A DNA stretch of 64,000 nt from Schistocephalus solidus (GCA_017591395.1 WEDG01008800.1:1-64000), one strand, 5' to 3'. Shown: positions 23,893 through 36,280, counted from the first letter of the stretch. Notes: generated by a model not told the origin, from the sequence alone. Numbers and translations are program-made.

Positions 23893-24265
23893 GTGCCCCC
23901 TAAACGGGCCTTGTGGAAGATGCGCTGAACCAACACGAGGGCCAAATTAGGATGCAGTAGGCGTTATTATTAATTGGGATGAGGTCCCATAAAAAATACC
24001 GAACATGGGTTCGCGTAGGTGCCGGCTCATGCCGCACCCGCTTTCCAACTCCGTGGGAGATGATTCATCTGCGCCCGACTCCACCTTCGGTCTTCTTGGC
24101 TATCTCTTGACGCCGGGCACAGGCGGATAAGGTAAGGGAGCGTGCGAAAGATGCAGTACAAGTCTTCTATCACCTCAAACTAATTTAGCACACGAGTCAC
24201 CGTCCCTGCAACACCCTTTTGTGGAGCATTTAGTGGACATCGTCAGACTGCGACAGTCGAACTAA
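23893..24265 (+). mobile_element. Short LINE-tailed non-autonomous element, copy 1
   Basis: It begins CCCCCTAAACGGGCC, continues with GATGCGCTGAACCAACACGA and a GGCGTTATTATT region, then switches to the LINE 3'-terminal module (CTTCTTGGCTATCTCTTGAC, and a CACCGTCCCTGCAACACC block). It ends near CAGTCGAACT. The 5' module is shared with 49996-50359, 59284-59513 and 60957-61362. It is diverged and therefore old. Confidence 0.7.
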
Positions 24266-24269
24266 TGTA

Positions 24270-25982
24270 AAATAGCTCAAGGTGTTCTGCCAATATGATG
24301 TGGAACGCAACGAATACTGACGCCTCATGATTAGTCACCAGATGACTATGCTATTACAAGCATGCCCGCATTGCTACTCGGTGCGCTTGTTATCTCATTT
24401 TGATTGATGTAGTTAGAAGCAGCCAGGTAGAATAGTTCATAAACCTTTTAAGTTTATTGGTCGCCTTAAATTCAGCCCTATATAACCACACAGATTATCT
24501 TTAAAATTACTGTTCGCTTTATGGTCCTATGTCCATCTAAGGCTCTCTTTCGAGAATCCTCACATTAGCCAACGACTTCAGGCATTTCGATTATGTTCTT
24601 TCTTAATTCCACCAAATTTGAACGAAAAATTATTGAAATTGCCGCAGTCTCTTTACAGCAGTAAATAAAACCAGTCGCTTCACGACTTATGATTATAAAT
24701 ATTTGCAACGCGTTCAAATCGTTCAACTAACAATTTAATACTAGTTTTTAGTCATAACGTTTAAAATTCGAAATCTTCGCCATTGTTCATTTCGGCGTAT
24801 TTTTTGCTATAAAAATCAGAAAAGATAACTTCGGAAACAATCAATAAATACCATCCCTTTATGGGACATTTCTGAAGTATGTCTTCATTTTTAAACTATT
24901 AAATACAATACAGATATCATGCCTGGGTTTTTACTTTTCGCAGTGATGTGATTTGTTTTACACTTACCGAGCACTTAGCAAAACTGTAAGCCATGCTTTT
25001 AAGGTATTACTTAATCAGTTAAAGTTAAGGAAAGCATTTTACAAAGTTGTGTGATATTTAGTCCTGCAGCATGCCCAACTCTACAGATCTCAGTCCACTT
25101 GAAAAGTTTTTTTTCACAGTTCGTAAGAGTGTTTGCTTCGTCGTTTTTCAAAAAGTATTCCTGTATCTTACTTTGCAATTTTTTTAATTTAGAGTTTTGC
25201 ACGCGATGCTCTTACCGAACAGAGGAAAATGCGATAGCGCGTGCCTACGACTGTCGTCCGTCGTGTCTTATGCACAAAACCCCTCCAACTGTCTAAATTT
25301 TCGTCATAAGCACACCCTCCGTATTGCCGCCCCTCACTGATCCTTCCAAAACTACCGTTTGTTAAGCATCCTGCTATTATTGGTGGTTTTTGGCCAATTG
25401 TCGTTTTCTGCTAGCTGCCGATAATATTTCACTTTTCTGGTCCTTGGCAGTCGAGTTTCAAATTTCGCAAAACCCCGATATTCACCATCGTTCCATCCTG
25501 CAGAGGAGAGCACCACTACTTTTTCGTATTTTCGGAAATCATACACATATTCACGTGTACAAAAGACTTCCTTATTCAACTTGCTGTTACCATCAGTGAC
25601 TTAAGAAAACTCTGAACACCTTTCGCACGTTTCGTTTATGGTGATCTTTCTTCCTTGTTGTGAGTCATTATACGTGGGTAAAAAATATTTTTTCTTCCGA
25701 GATTTACTGAATTAAAAGTGTTGTTCGAAAATATTTTGCCGTTAATACCTGTCATAGTAAATACATAGAATTGACTACTGGTTTTCGTACCAGTGGCTTA
25801 CTCTCCTTGAAGACGTCTTGTTGCATATAACCATACTGAAAAGTTCAAACACTTGAAAAGCACGTCGTACGGTATCAATGACGTAAATGCCTTAAAAGCT
25901 TCCAAGGTATCCGTACATCTGGAAAGCTACAATTGACCGATATAGAGTCTTCAATTTCCAAACCGTACCGCAATCTTTTCTT
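24270..25982 (+). other. Unannotated AT-rich sequence
   Basis: No feature was recognised. A 63-codon minus-strand open stretch (25202-25011, lysine-rich) has no visible homology or splice context and is not called. Confidence 0.35.
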
Positions 25983-25993
25983 CTCAGACACGT
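25983..25993. repeat. Target-site duplication of LINE copy A (left)
   Basis: CTCAGACACGT here is repeated exactly at 31389-31399 and flanks the element on both sides. Confidence 0.9.
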
Positions 25994-26817
25994 GACAGTT
26001 CGACTGTCGATTTCGACGAGGTCCACCGTATGCTCCACACAAGGTGGTGCAGGGACGGTGACTTGCGCGTGAATTAGTTTTAAGTGATAGTAGCCTTGCG
26101 CTGCAGCTACCGCACACTCTCCTCCTTCCCCACCTGAGCTCGGTGTCAAGACAGAGTCAAAAAGACCGGAGATGGGAGAGGGCGCATATGGCTGGCGCGA
26201 CCGGATCCGCCCCTGGGTGTACCACCATACCTTACTCGGATCCCACGGAGGGGAAGTGCCATAAAGGCCACATTAAAAAGGAGCCATTGCAGCCAGACTC
26301 TCAGTCCGCCAGTCAGCCACTACACACAAAACACACGTTGGGCTGACTACGCGGTCCGAGTTATCCCGTCAGTTGGCAACCTTCCAAGCGACGGCTTTTA
26401 GCGCACCGTGATAGTTTCAAGCGCGTCAGATTGTTTACAGTGAGGAAAATGCGCTGAGCTCTCGACCTCACTCTGTCCCCCACCCCCACAATCAGACCAC
26501 CATCCGGGCCGGTCAGCTGTCTGATGTGGGAGTGGGAGCATTGTCTGACGGGTCGGCGTACCTGTCTTCGCGCGCCACAGCACGACCTGGCCCCCATAAC
26601 GCACACACCAGGATTTACTTACTCAGTGGATATGGAGGAGCCTTTGCCGTCTGACTCGCAGTTCACTGGTCAGCCACTCGACACACACAGCACATACACT
26701 GGGCCGACGGCATGGTCTGGTGTAAGCGTCAGATTGGCAGTCTTCCCAGCCACGGTTTCTAGGAAACCGTGATTTTATCAGGTACATTATGATGATTGTG
26801 AGGGTGTTGTCTATGTA

Positions 26818-27720
26818 TTAGTCTAGATGGTGTGCGCTGATGTGGCTTAGCCTCCGGTGGTTTACCGCAGGTTGTCGAAGAGGCGCATGTGTTCTAATAG
26901 GCCCATGCGGTGATGAAAATGTGCGGGAGCAGTGAGAGCAGTGGAGGCGGGCGCGGCGACTGTATGTCGGAGCCCCAGGCACTGGTTCATCAATCTCCAT
27001 GCGATGGATTCGCAGGTGACCGACCAGGCCGATGCGTGAGTTGAAGTTGCGGCTGCATTGTGGGACCGAGTAATCGGTAGAGGCTGGGGGGATGTCACTC
27101 ATGGTAATGAGGGTGGCAGTTGCGGTAAGAATAGCAGGAGCGGAGGGTGTGCATGATGTATCGGTGTTGTCGTCATTGCGGTTAATTCCACTGTCATGGA
27201 TGCGCATGTGACCGAATAGGCCCATGGGATGAGTGAATGTGAGAGGATAGTGACGGCAATGGAGGCTGCGATCTCTGCTGTGTTTTGGTGCTCCAGACCC
27301 TGGTTCACCAGTCTCTGCACGATGGATTCGCAACTGACCGACCAGGCCGATGCGTGAGGTGAATGTGCGGTCGCATTGAGGACAGTTTAGGAGAGAGTCC
27401 CCATCGCTGATGTTGGGGGTGGTGGTGATAGTGAAGGCGAAGGCGGTGGTGGTTGCGGTCGTGGGGGTAACAGGCGATGAGTAGATGGATGTGGTCTCTA
27501 TGATGGTGGGAGTAATGGAATTGATGCCAGGACTGAGGGTGGGGGAGTCAGAATGAGGGTTGGCAGAATTTGACGTAGAAATTGGAATTCTCAGATTGTT
27601 GGCGCATTGCGTCCGAAGATGTTCAACCAGGTCGATGCGCGTGCGGAAGATGCGTTGACAGCGCGGGCATGTTGGCAGGGCCTGGGCATCGACGATGTTG
27701 GTCCGGGGCGCTGGTGACTT
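26818..27720 (-). pseudogene. LINE A: C-terminal C2H2 zinc-finger region
   Basis: On the minus strand, fingers related to those of copy B are seen: [19 protein letters not shown] near 27665, [20 protein letters not shown] near 27375, a damaged [20 protein letters not shown], then [16 protein letters not shown] and HCSHCSRTF. The damage includes the second finger Cys changed to Tyr (HCRHY) and the first Cys of the fourth finger lost (SVPQC). A frameshift breaks the last finger. Thr/Pro/Ser-rich linkers separate them. The fingers presumably bind nucleic acid of the element or its target. That role is inferred. Confidence 0.8.
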
Positions 27721-27961
27721 TCGTGCGGCTCTTTAGGCCTTGGCGGCGGCGATCCGGTTGGCCTCATAGATTGCTGAACCAGTCCATACGGATCTCCTCC
27801 ATGCCGGTCTATGCTGGACGAGGGCTTCCCAGGTCACCGGGTTGATTTGCATTTGTTTCAGCGATTTCTTCAACGTGTCCTTGTAGCGTCGTTTTTGACC
27901 TCCCTGTCGGCGAGCTCCCGTAGCGACATCTCCGTAGAAAAGTCGTTTGGGTAGTCACTCG

Positions 27962-29945
27962 TCATCCATTCTTACCAGGTGGCCGCTCCATCGCAGTTGC
28001 ACTTGCCTCAGCATGGCGTGGATGCTGAGGATTCCGGTCCGCTTCAGGACTTCCGTGTCTGGGATCCTGTCTTGCCATCTCAGCTTCAGTATTCTGCGGA
28101 GGCAGCTGAAATGAAACTGATTCAGCTTCCTGGCTTAATTCAAGTAGACGGTTCAGGTCTCCGCTCCGTAAAGGAGTGTCATTAAGACGACTACCTTGTA
28201 CATCTTCAGTTTGGTGTTCAGGTGAATACCGTGGCGATTCCACACGGAGGCCTGCAGGTGGACGAAGGCCTGACTAGCTTTGGAGATCCGTTGGGCGACC
28301 TCGTCATCGATTCTCGTGTTGTTCGGCAGCCTGCTTCCTAGATAAGCAAAGCTTTCGACGTTTTTGAGTTGAACACCGTTGACATTGATTCGGGGAGCAT
28401 TGAATTCCGCGCTGGGTGGCGGCTGGTGCATGATAACCGTTTTGGCTGTACTGATTGTTAATCCAAATTCGGCACAGCCTGCGGCGTATAGGTCCCATGC
28501 TCCTTTGCATGTCCTCCTCCGTCACGGTGTTAAGGGCGCAGTCGTCCACGAAGAGCAAGTCATGGACGGTATTCGTAGACACGCGCATTGGAGCCTGCAT
28601 ACGCCGACTGTTGAGAAGGTGCCCGTCAGTTCTGTAGGCGATGCGGATCCCAGGCTGCTCATCACGGTAGGCGTCCATCAGCATAGCCGAGAACATGAGA
28701 CTGAAGAGGGTGGGAGACAATACGCAGCCCTGCTTCACTCCGTTGGTCACTGCGAATGCTTCGGATTCAATCCCGTTGTCAGTGACGCGCGCCGTCATCC
28801 CGTCATGAAGCTGAGGCACTATGTGCGTGAACAGGACAGCCGAATTTCTGCATGACTTTACACAGTCCGTCGCGATTCCCCATTTCAAAGGCTTTCGTTA
28901 GATCCACGAAGGTAGTGTATAGGTGAGTTCGCATCTCCTGGCACTTCTCTTGTAGCTGGCGGTCGGCAAAGATCATATCGGTTGTTCCGCGGTGTCGGCG
29001 GAAGCCACGTTGGCTTTCCGGGAGCAGGCCCTGCTCTAGATGACCGTTAAGACGATTGAGAAGGATACGGGCGAAGATCTTCCCGGCGATGTTGAGCAAC
29101 GAGATGCCTCTGTGATTATCACAGAGTTGCCGGTTCCCCTTCCGTTTGTAGAGATGGACGATGGTCGCGTCGTTGAAATCCTGTGGAATTTTTCCTTGGC
29201 ACCACATCTCCTGGAAGAGTGTTGTGAGATCTACCGTCAGCCGGGGTCCACCGTGCTTGTAGATTTCCGTTTGGATTGCGTCGGATCCCGGTGCTTTACC
29301 GCTGGAAATCTGCTGCACGGCCCGGATGGTTTCTGGTAGGGAAGGCGGCAGATCCAGGTCATTGTTCGTTTCCACCTGAGGGAGCCGGTCAATGGCAGCA
29401 CCGGAGATGGCTGATGAGCAATTAAGGACACTTCTGAAGTGCTCGGCCCAGCGCTTCCGAATTTGCCATTTCTCTGTCAGCAGTGTTGTGCCGTCAGAGC
29501 TGAGCAGCGGTGCGGTCCCCTTGTTAAACGGGCCATAGATGGCCTTGATGGCTTTGAAAAAGTTTTTCATTTCATTGCGGTCCGCATAACCCCGGATTTC
29601 CTCAGCCTTTCGGATCATCCAGGCATCCTGCATCTCCCGCAGCCGTTGTTGTACAAGGCGCCGGCATCTGAAAAAGGCTGCTTTGGTGGCGTCAGTCCGA
29701 AGGTCCATGTAGGTTTTGTGTAGTCCATTCTTCTCCACGAGTAAGTTGCTGATGTCGGCATCATTGTTGTCAAACCAGTCATGGTGTCGACGGCGTCCGC
29801 GTTCGAGGACTTCGTGGGCGGTGGACTGGATGGCATTTTGCAGTTGACACCATCGTGTCTCCGCGGTAGCATTATCATCTGAAGCATGCAGGTCCTCCAG
29901 TTTCTCAGTTATTTGGTTGCTGAAATCAAAACAGTGAGCAGGCAA
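27962..29945 (-). pseudogene. LINE A: reverse transcriptase, frameshifted
   Basis: The frame 29945-28803 is open for 380 codons. It covers the linker and RT up to the first catalytic region: [40 protein letters not shown], and FVDLTKAFE, with the motif-A Asp present. A frameshift near 28850 moves the rest to 28888-28304, which carries [15 protein letters not shown] and the active site LLFVDDCA (FxDD). A second shift moves the end (YLGS, then [15 protein letters not shown] and LLYGAET) to other frames. It is a recognisable but non-functional RT. The motif is FVDD, as in copy C, where copy B has FADD. Confidence 0.9.
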
Positions 29946-29947
29946 AT

Positions 29948-30772
29948 TTAATAAGTAGTATTTAACTTACCTGGCAGCCTCTTACCTTGGGGCCTTCGTT
30001 GGGGTTGCAGTCGGAGCCTCATCTGGGAGATGATGAGGCGGTGGTCTGTCCAACCATCGGCGTCGCGGATCACCTTTGTTACCAGCACGTCCTGTCGATT
30101 TCGCCTCCGGACGAGAACATAGTCCAGCAGATGCCAGCGCCGCGACCGAGGGTGCATTCACGTGGCCTTCTCCCGCGTCGCGAGGCGGAAGAAGGAGTTG
30201 GTCAGCAAGAGACGGTGTTCCGCACACGTGCGCAGAAGAAGGAGGCCGTTATTGTTACAGCTACCGAGACCGTGGGGACCAAGCACACTCTGCCAGGCAG
30301 CGTGGTGCGCCCTGACGCGGGCGTCGAAGTCACCACGGACAATTAACATGTCCTCTTTCGTCACAGTCACCAGCAGTGCGTGCAGGTCCTTGTAGAATTC
30401 GTCCTTCGCCGCATCAGATTTCGTCATTGGGGGAGCGTAGGCGCTGATGATGTTGGCGAACTGGTCTCCCCGAAGAGGCAGGCGGAGGCTCATCAGGCGA
30501 TCATTGATACCCTGTGGCAGACAGGGCAGACATCCCACGATTTCGTTCCGGATGTCAAAGGCAACACCAGCGTCGCGTCGCTCTGCCTTTGGCCGGCCGC
30601 TCCAGAAGAAGGTGTAGCCGGCATTCACCTCGTCCAACCGACCCTGCTCAGAGAATCGGGTCTCGCTGAGAGCAGCAGTGTTCACCTTGTAGCGCGCCAG
30701 TTCCCGATCGACTAGCGCCATCCTCCGTTCCGGCCGGTTGCTCCTAGGATTGTCTAAAAGGGTAAAGAACAT
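29948..30772 (-). pseudogene. LINE A: APE-type endonuclease with internal stops
   Basis: On the minus strand, 30772-30158 contains the N-terminal endonuclease: [21 protein letters not shown] (catalytic Glu), [25 protein letters not shown], and GDFDAR in place of the usual GDFNAR. A TGA replaces the Trp codon before [19 protein letters not shown] (30157 onward), which carries the DYVL catalytic segment. The frame then ends at a TAA near 29950, inside the GTAAG...TTTCAG intron-like segment. Without these two stops the endonuclease would run on into the RT. Confidence 0.88.
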
Positions 30773-30774
30773 TC

Positions 30775-31388
30775 CAGGCTGCTAGTGTGAGTGGACGCAC
30801 CCGAGCAGCCTGGATAGTATAGCGAGGGGGATGGGGACGGTGGTATTGTTGTTTGTTTAAGTTTTACGACCGCGTAGTTTGCGATCTGCGAGCCGCGGCC
30901 GGCTTCAGAAGACGTGATAACCAGCATTTGTTTAGGGCACCTTTTCTAGCCTTTTCCTCCGCGAGGAGGCAAGCAGTGCTGTCCTAAATAGGGCTGCTCG
31001 GACATCCCAGACGGCTGCCGAACTCCACTATGGGTCACGTTTTTGTTTTAGTGGGAGAACGACCCGAGTTATTCTGGGCCGCCTACGTGATTGCTGTCGC
31101 CCCACCTTAGGAATTTTTGAGAGGGGGGAGGTAGGAAGTTCGGGAGTCAGACATACCGAGTGTGGAGGCACACACAACACCGGAGACCCTCACCTGGTTT
31201 AGCCCGCCGGTCGTGACGGTTGCCCGGGGTGTGGCCGCTGGGAAGAACCCAACTTCGAGGAGCCACAGGTGAGAGTTGGGTACCAGTTAGAGGCGGCCAC
31301 AGGAGCATTCACCACCTGTACTAGACAAATGGAGCGACCAAATGCTATCTGTGTGGTGCTACCCCTAACGAGTACCCCTTAGAACCCC
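30775..31388 (-). promoter_or_regulatory. LINE A: 5' UTR, presumed internal promoter
   Basis: It matches 44595-45205 of copy B (reverse-complemented), including GTTGCCCGGGGTGTGGCCGC at about 31219 and CGGAGACCCTCACCTGG at about 31181. There is no ORF. Full-length LINEs normally carry their promoter in this region. No promoter motif was identified here. Confidence 0.6.
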
Positions 31389-31399
31389 CTCAGACACGT
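31389..31399. repeat. Target-site duplication of LINE copy A (right)
   Basis: It is an exact copy of the 11-mer at 25983-25993 and marks the 5' end of the minus-strand element. Confidence 0.9.
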
Positions 31400-32495
31400 A
31401 ATTCCTTTGAGTATCAGCGAGCTCACCGGTGGAATAAGAGCTCGCATAACCTGATGTTTTGAATTCAAACTCGATCCCCTCATCAATGACAGAAAAAGTA
31501 GGGGCTAAAAGCATGGCACGCGATGTTCTACGATCCACGTTCTATGTCAATACATAAGTGCGAAGACGTCCAGCTCCCGCGTTTTCTCTGTACGATGTAT
31601 GAATTTCCCTATTAATCTAGCCGATTGTCGACAGTGACAACGGGGGTTCGAAGATTAGCATGAAATTCCAGGCCAAGCAGGGAATTACGGTGCCAGCTAT
31701 GATTATCCATGGTATGCGAGTAAATCAGACATGGTTACACGGTCCACGAATCCACCCCATGGCAGGTTGTTTCTGTAATGGCCGCCAACTCTTATTTTGA
31801 AAGAGCTAAGTCAGTGTTCGTATGTTTCTACCGCATTGATGGATTCAGCGGCTTTGTCTTTTGGAAGTCTGCAAATAGCATCACCGATACCAGGCGAATA
31901 GATTGCTGGTTTGAACGGGCCTCATTTTAAGTCTTTAGAAGTGTTATGTTTCTTATTTGCCTAGGAATTATCCCTTGTGATTGAATGGTTGAAGAATTTT
32001 TAACTTAATTGCGAACTTTCGAACTGCCAAATAAATCGCCGAACAGTTATTTTTATGACAAAGTTTGGACGCGGTGCTTGAAACTGCAAAATCTTAGAAT
32101 AAATTCAAACAAAAAGGCTGGACCTGCAATGCTGGTTTCTGTCACACATGCCATCCTCGGCCAGTCATAAAACAATCCCAGATCACAACAAGGGTGCTTG
32201 GAAGAATGTTGAGACTCCTTTAGAGTTGAATATTTTATCATTTTAACCCTGAAATTTTAACTTTGCCGCCCACAACAGCCTAATAGGCGCGATGGCCGAA
32301 TATTAAATAATTACGGTTTGAACTCCGGCCTTTCTTATTTTAATTCCTAAAGAAACAAGGCCTCTAAATGCTCCCTACGGGTGGGGTAGGACCAGAGCAG
32401 TTGGAATCTTCTCGTGTTTTAAGTATGCATGAGTGGGGCGGCATTGTTTGAAAAACTGTCACCAATAAATGCTCAGCACTCGGAATCATTCTTAG
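31400..32495 (+). other. Unannotated sequence
   Basis: Non-coding sequence between LINE A and the Gypsy remnant. No feature was recognised. Confidence 0.35.
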
Positions 32496-32499
32496 GATG

Positions 32500-33560
32500 A
32501 TGAAGTATGTAGTGTACGTTACGAAGACATCGAAAACATGGTAAAAGCGTGCCACAGAAACCTTAACGAAGGTGTCGCTGAAGCATTGGACCCATGGAAG
32601 AGGTTACACAACGTCTATTTTGGACCATTCCAAGGCCCATATGGTCCTAGTGATGGTTGACGCCCACACTAAATGGATTGAAGCTATTCCGACCGGAAAA
32701 TCTTATTCTTCAGTTACCACAATCAACAAGCTACGATATGTTTTTCTACATCCCGGATACCTGAAACGGGCATTTCAGACAATGGCCTGGCCTTTTCTAG
32801 TCCGGGATTTAAAGAATTTATGGGCAAAATGCAATTAGGCATTTAACCACTACGCCGTATCACGCGGCTTCAAATGGCCTCGCATAGCGCGTGGTTCAGA
32901 CGATAAAATACGGGGTTGCCAAACAGAGGCAAGCGGACGTAAGCACGAAGTTGTCACGCTTTTTGTTCAGCTATCGCATAACCCCAAACGGCTCAACTGG
33001 TTCTTCGCAAGAAAGAATTGATGTTCAAGCAGCAGTTGCGCACACGGCTCGATCTGCTTAATGCTTTAATGCATGATAAAATCACTGAGCAACAGACGAA
33101 GATGAAAACGCGATATGATGCGCACACGCGACCCCGAATCCTCTTGCCTAACGAAAGTGCCTACACGAGACTGGAACCCGAAGCTACCTGGTATCCAGGG
33201 CCAGTTTGAAGTGAGGGACAAATGGTAGAAGTGGCGTTAGAAGATGGGAAAATGGTGCGTCGAAATCTGGATCAAGTCCTCAGCCGAACGGACACAGAAA
33301 TTTAAGAATTTGGGAAGTTCAAATGTTGATTCTGGCGTCCCGAGGACGGAAGATCTACGACCTACACTTACTGCAACGCCGCCAGTCGAGGTTTCTATTT
33401 CTCATCATCCTTCTACCCCACCCAGCAGTAACGTAGGGGCAGAGGAACCACTGACGACGCCAAACGGCGCCCAGTTCGAAAATACCGCCCTGAGAAGATT
33501 GACCCGAATACACATACCCGTCCAAAGATTTCCGGACGAAACCTATTAGAACATTTAGTA
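32500..33560 (+). pseudogene. Ty3/Gypsy integrase remnant
   Basis: The best open segment (32572-32838) contains MVLVMVDAHTKWIEAIPTGK, the hallmark start of a Gypsy integrase catalytic core (first Asp in VDAHTKW). The second motif, ISDNGLAF...FKEFM, is in another frame near 32780. At 33018-33209 comes the C-terminal part (RTRLDLLNALMHDKITEQQ, TRYDAHTRPR, YTRLEPEA), and near 33240-33290 EDGKMVRRNLDQVLSRT, again in another frame. The core Glu region is degraded. No RT, RNase H or gag was seen upstream, so this is the 3' end of a decayed LTR retrotransposon. In live elements integrase inserts the cDNA. Confidence 0.85.
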
Positions 33561-33625
33561 ACTGACCCTCATTCCCTTTTCTGTATCTTCTCTCTGCCCT
33601 ATGTCGTCCATTTTAGGGTGGAGGG

Positions 33626-33900
33626 ATGCCGTGTACGTGACCCGCATGGTCCGCACACGACACCCCCGCGCGCGACAAGGCAACTTTCAAGGTCATGTAT
33701 GCATGGTCAGCCCACCTTTGTTCTGACTGGTCACCCTTCAGCCTATGACATTCCCGTTTTACCGTATACCCTGCTGTGTCCCCTAAGACTCCTCACATGT
33801 GCTGCTTCCCGTCCTCAGTACAGATCTGGTTTACAACCAGCCTTATGTTTTGGATACATAAAAGAGTACGTAAAGTATGGATCATTTATCAATCCATGAC
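33626..33900 (+). repeat. Possible 3' LTR of the Gypsy remnant
   Basis: A purine-rich, PPT-like stretch (AGGGTGGAGGGA, about 33614-33627) follows the integrase, and TG starts soon after. A TATAAA-less C/T-rich region follows, and the stretch ends in ...CCATGACA. No second LTR is present in the window, so the boundaries are guesses based on position. Confidence 0.35.
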
Positions 33901-33904
33901 AGCT

Positions 33905-34785
33905 GATGGTTTCGACTAAGAATTACGGGCAATCGGAAGAGAAGCGCAATATAGTTTATCTATGTCGTTACTTGCAGTTTGGAAAGGCAGGACCGTCGAT
34001 GAGGAAAGTTGCCATTACATCACGCAGCTGAGCAAACGGTGTTTACGGAAGTTGTAATGACTCACGTAGTCCTCCGGTTCAGTGTGGTTTGAATGGACAA
34101 GACTTGCAGCGGTAAACGGATCTCTGTCAGAAAGCTAACACAGATAGTTAACAGAGACTGTGAAACTCAATCATTTGATACTTCTTTTCATCGATGAAAC
34201 AAGTGGTCACTTTACTTTATTTCATTTATTTCCTCCAAATATTAGTAACTCGTCCGATAACTCTTGGCCTCCAAAAGTTCACGTTTCCAGCCCAAACATC
34301 CGATGACTTCTAGTTAAATTTTTACTTTTAGACCATACAGGGATATCAGAATAATGTGAATAACACGAGTATTCAGCAGCACTGCATAGACGAAGGTGAA
34401 CTTTGAACTTTACTCTAAGGAAGGGTGGCTAGACACAGGTACCATCCTGGTCCGCATTGTTTTACCACCAAACCCTAAAAATTAACAGCTGGAGAGTGTG
34501 AGCACTGAGAAGCTCCCATGTGAATACGAAGTGTTAACTCACAAATACGACTATACTTGCAAGAGCATCTCCATTTTAGGAAATCCTAATTTATATATTT
34601 GAAATGTCTGCCATCTGCATCCATTATAACATATAGGCGTGTAGTACATTTACTTTGAAAAAACCGAAAATTACTCAGCAATAGCTCCAAATTTATTTAT
34701 CCAAATCTTCAATGCAGAGGTGACCTCATCCCACCAACCAGTTCTACTTTTTCGGTTGGTGGATATCCCCTCTAAAAACGATAAA
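33905..34785 (+). other. Unannotated sequence
   Basis: AT-rich non-coding sequence. Nothing was recognised. Confidence 0.35.
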
Positions 34786-34789
34786 TTAA

Positions 34790-35580
34790 TTGTGACGCAA
34801 AGGAGACACGAGCACTGGAAAAAGAGCTTTATTAGTCTGAAGTTTCGTATTCTCTCTCAAACCCATCTTCAGAGACAGTCTTACAAAAAGGGAATAGAGG
34901 GAACAAAGGGCGGAGTAATTATAGGACGTGCTGACCAGACAACCCCAAGTATATCATGCGTGGCAGTCCTTGTGGTCCTTCCTGGGGGAGGTAGTTGATG
35001 CGATGATTGCTAGTCGGTAGGTACCCGAGTCGTTAATGGCCGTCATTTCATCATCGTTTTGTAGCCATGGCATGGCGGTTACTCGGTCATTTGACCCAGC
35101 TGTCACGCGGAACTTTGGTCCCCAGCATCCACCCCGCTTGGCCAGAAATTTCGCCCAGACAAAATCGAAACACAGAATAGGGAGGCGGAAGATCATTGGG
35201 CTTGTTAATTGACTGTGGGCAGGAGAACCATGACTCCAGCAACTCACGACTCGTGCGGATGTCAGCTCTAGGGAGGATTTCGAACTCATCAAACTCGAAG
35301 GTGTGGCCAGGTCCCGTTGCATGAGCCTCGACCTGAGAATTAGCGTCCCTCCTCCTCACTGCTGCCGCGTGTTCGGCCATCCTCGTGTAGAGTAGTCTTC
35401 CAGTTTCTTTGACATAGTTGCTTTCTCAGCAACTGCACCAGATTCCCTACAATACTTCAGAGGTTTCCTGCCATGGCAGCGGGGCTTTCAGCCTCATTAC
35501 ATAGCGCCTAGAAGTTGCTTCAGGTCGGTGTGCCACTCCAACTCCGAGTGGTGCGAGAAGGCCACTAACAGTTTCTGAGA
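34790..35580 (-). mobile_element. Penelope-like element, 3' fragment with endonuclease C-terminus
   Basis: On the minus strand an open stretch (35380-35087) reads MAEHAAAVRRRDANSQVEAH, then ATGPGHTFEFDEFEILPRAD, LLESWFSCPQSINKPNDLPP and YSVFRFCLG. This is the C-terminal half of a Penelope GIY-YIG endonuclease. Just upstream a broken core (NYVKETGRL-like) is in other frames. Downstream lies the shared 3' UTR with a hammerhead-like core (CTGAAGA at 34872-34866, GAAAC at 34846-34842, complement). No TTC tract follows here. Confidence 0.85.
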
Positions 35581-35844
35581 CATCAATATAATAAAGTGAA
35601 ATAGAGCGTTTTTTCACGAAAAGGAGTAGAAAAAAATAGATTTACACGAGAGTTTATTGTCAGTCATAATGTCTGAATGGCTATAAGGATCAGAAATTAA
35701 GAGAAGCGAACGCCGCGGACGGTTACATAGTTGAGGTTGACACAGTTTGCGCTCACAAGGTAGCAACGTGTGTCGTTTTATCTGGGGTGAAGGGTAGAAA
35801 TGGGCGTTTAACCTCTGCACTGCATCACGGTCCGAGCCCACACA

Positions 35845-36280
35845 GTTACTAGTTCGACGGTGATAAGCGACCTGACCCACAAAGTGGGCGCAGCACCGGT
35901 GACTTGAGCGTGAATTCTCTATAAGGAGGTAGGGTTGCGAAGCATCTACTGTACCCTCTCTCTTAAGCCCACCGGGCTCCTATGACAAGACAGTGTCAAG
36001 AAGACTGGAGCCGGGCCCGGACGCAGTGGCTGGTAGGGCTAAACAGCATGCAGAAGACCCGGTCTCCTATGCGTGTACCAGGTGGTTCGCATCTCATATC
36101 AGTGAGTTTGGCATAAAATCCAAATGAAGAAGAAGACTTTGCAGCCCGACTCCAACCACTCAAAAATATGTTAATGAGAATCAAATCATTCCGTCACCCA
36201 CGATGCTTAGCCCCTCTTTTTACATGCGAATGCTTTAGACTTATTCTTGTGAGGAATGCACTCATTTGTTGTAGGAATGA
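35845..36280 (-). mobile_element. Old LINE 3'-UTR fragment
   Basis: The minus strand aligns, with many changes, to the LINE 3' UTR. Landmarks are a CATTCCTCAC block, GGCTAAGCATCGTGGGTGAC, AGTCTTCTTGACACTGTCTT, a CACGCTCAAGTCACCG block, and the end near CGTCGAACTAG. It is more diverged than the other tails, so it is an older insertion. Confidence 0.7.

Larger units (their letters stand above)
25994..31388 (-). mobile_element. LINE copy A, full-length (5395 bp), dead
   Basis: This is a complete non-LTR retrotransposon on the minus strand. In element order it has a 5' UTR (31388 to about 30775), an APE endonuclease (to about 29950), the RT (to about 27900), a C2H2 zinc-finger region (to about 26830) and a 3' UTR of about 800 bp ending GAACTGTC. 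A perfect 11-bp duplication flanks it. There is no poly(A) tail. A single ORF seems ancestral, because no separate ORF1 is visible. Stops and frameshifts interrupt it. The start and end agree with copy B (44595-49980), which fixes the family length at about 5.4 kb. Confidence 0.93.

Noticed and set aside
26818..27333. Independent host zinc-finger gene
   Set aside because: It lies in the correct order and orientation within LINE copy A and matches the finger region of copies B and C.
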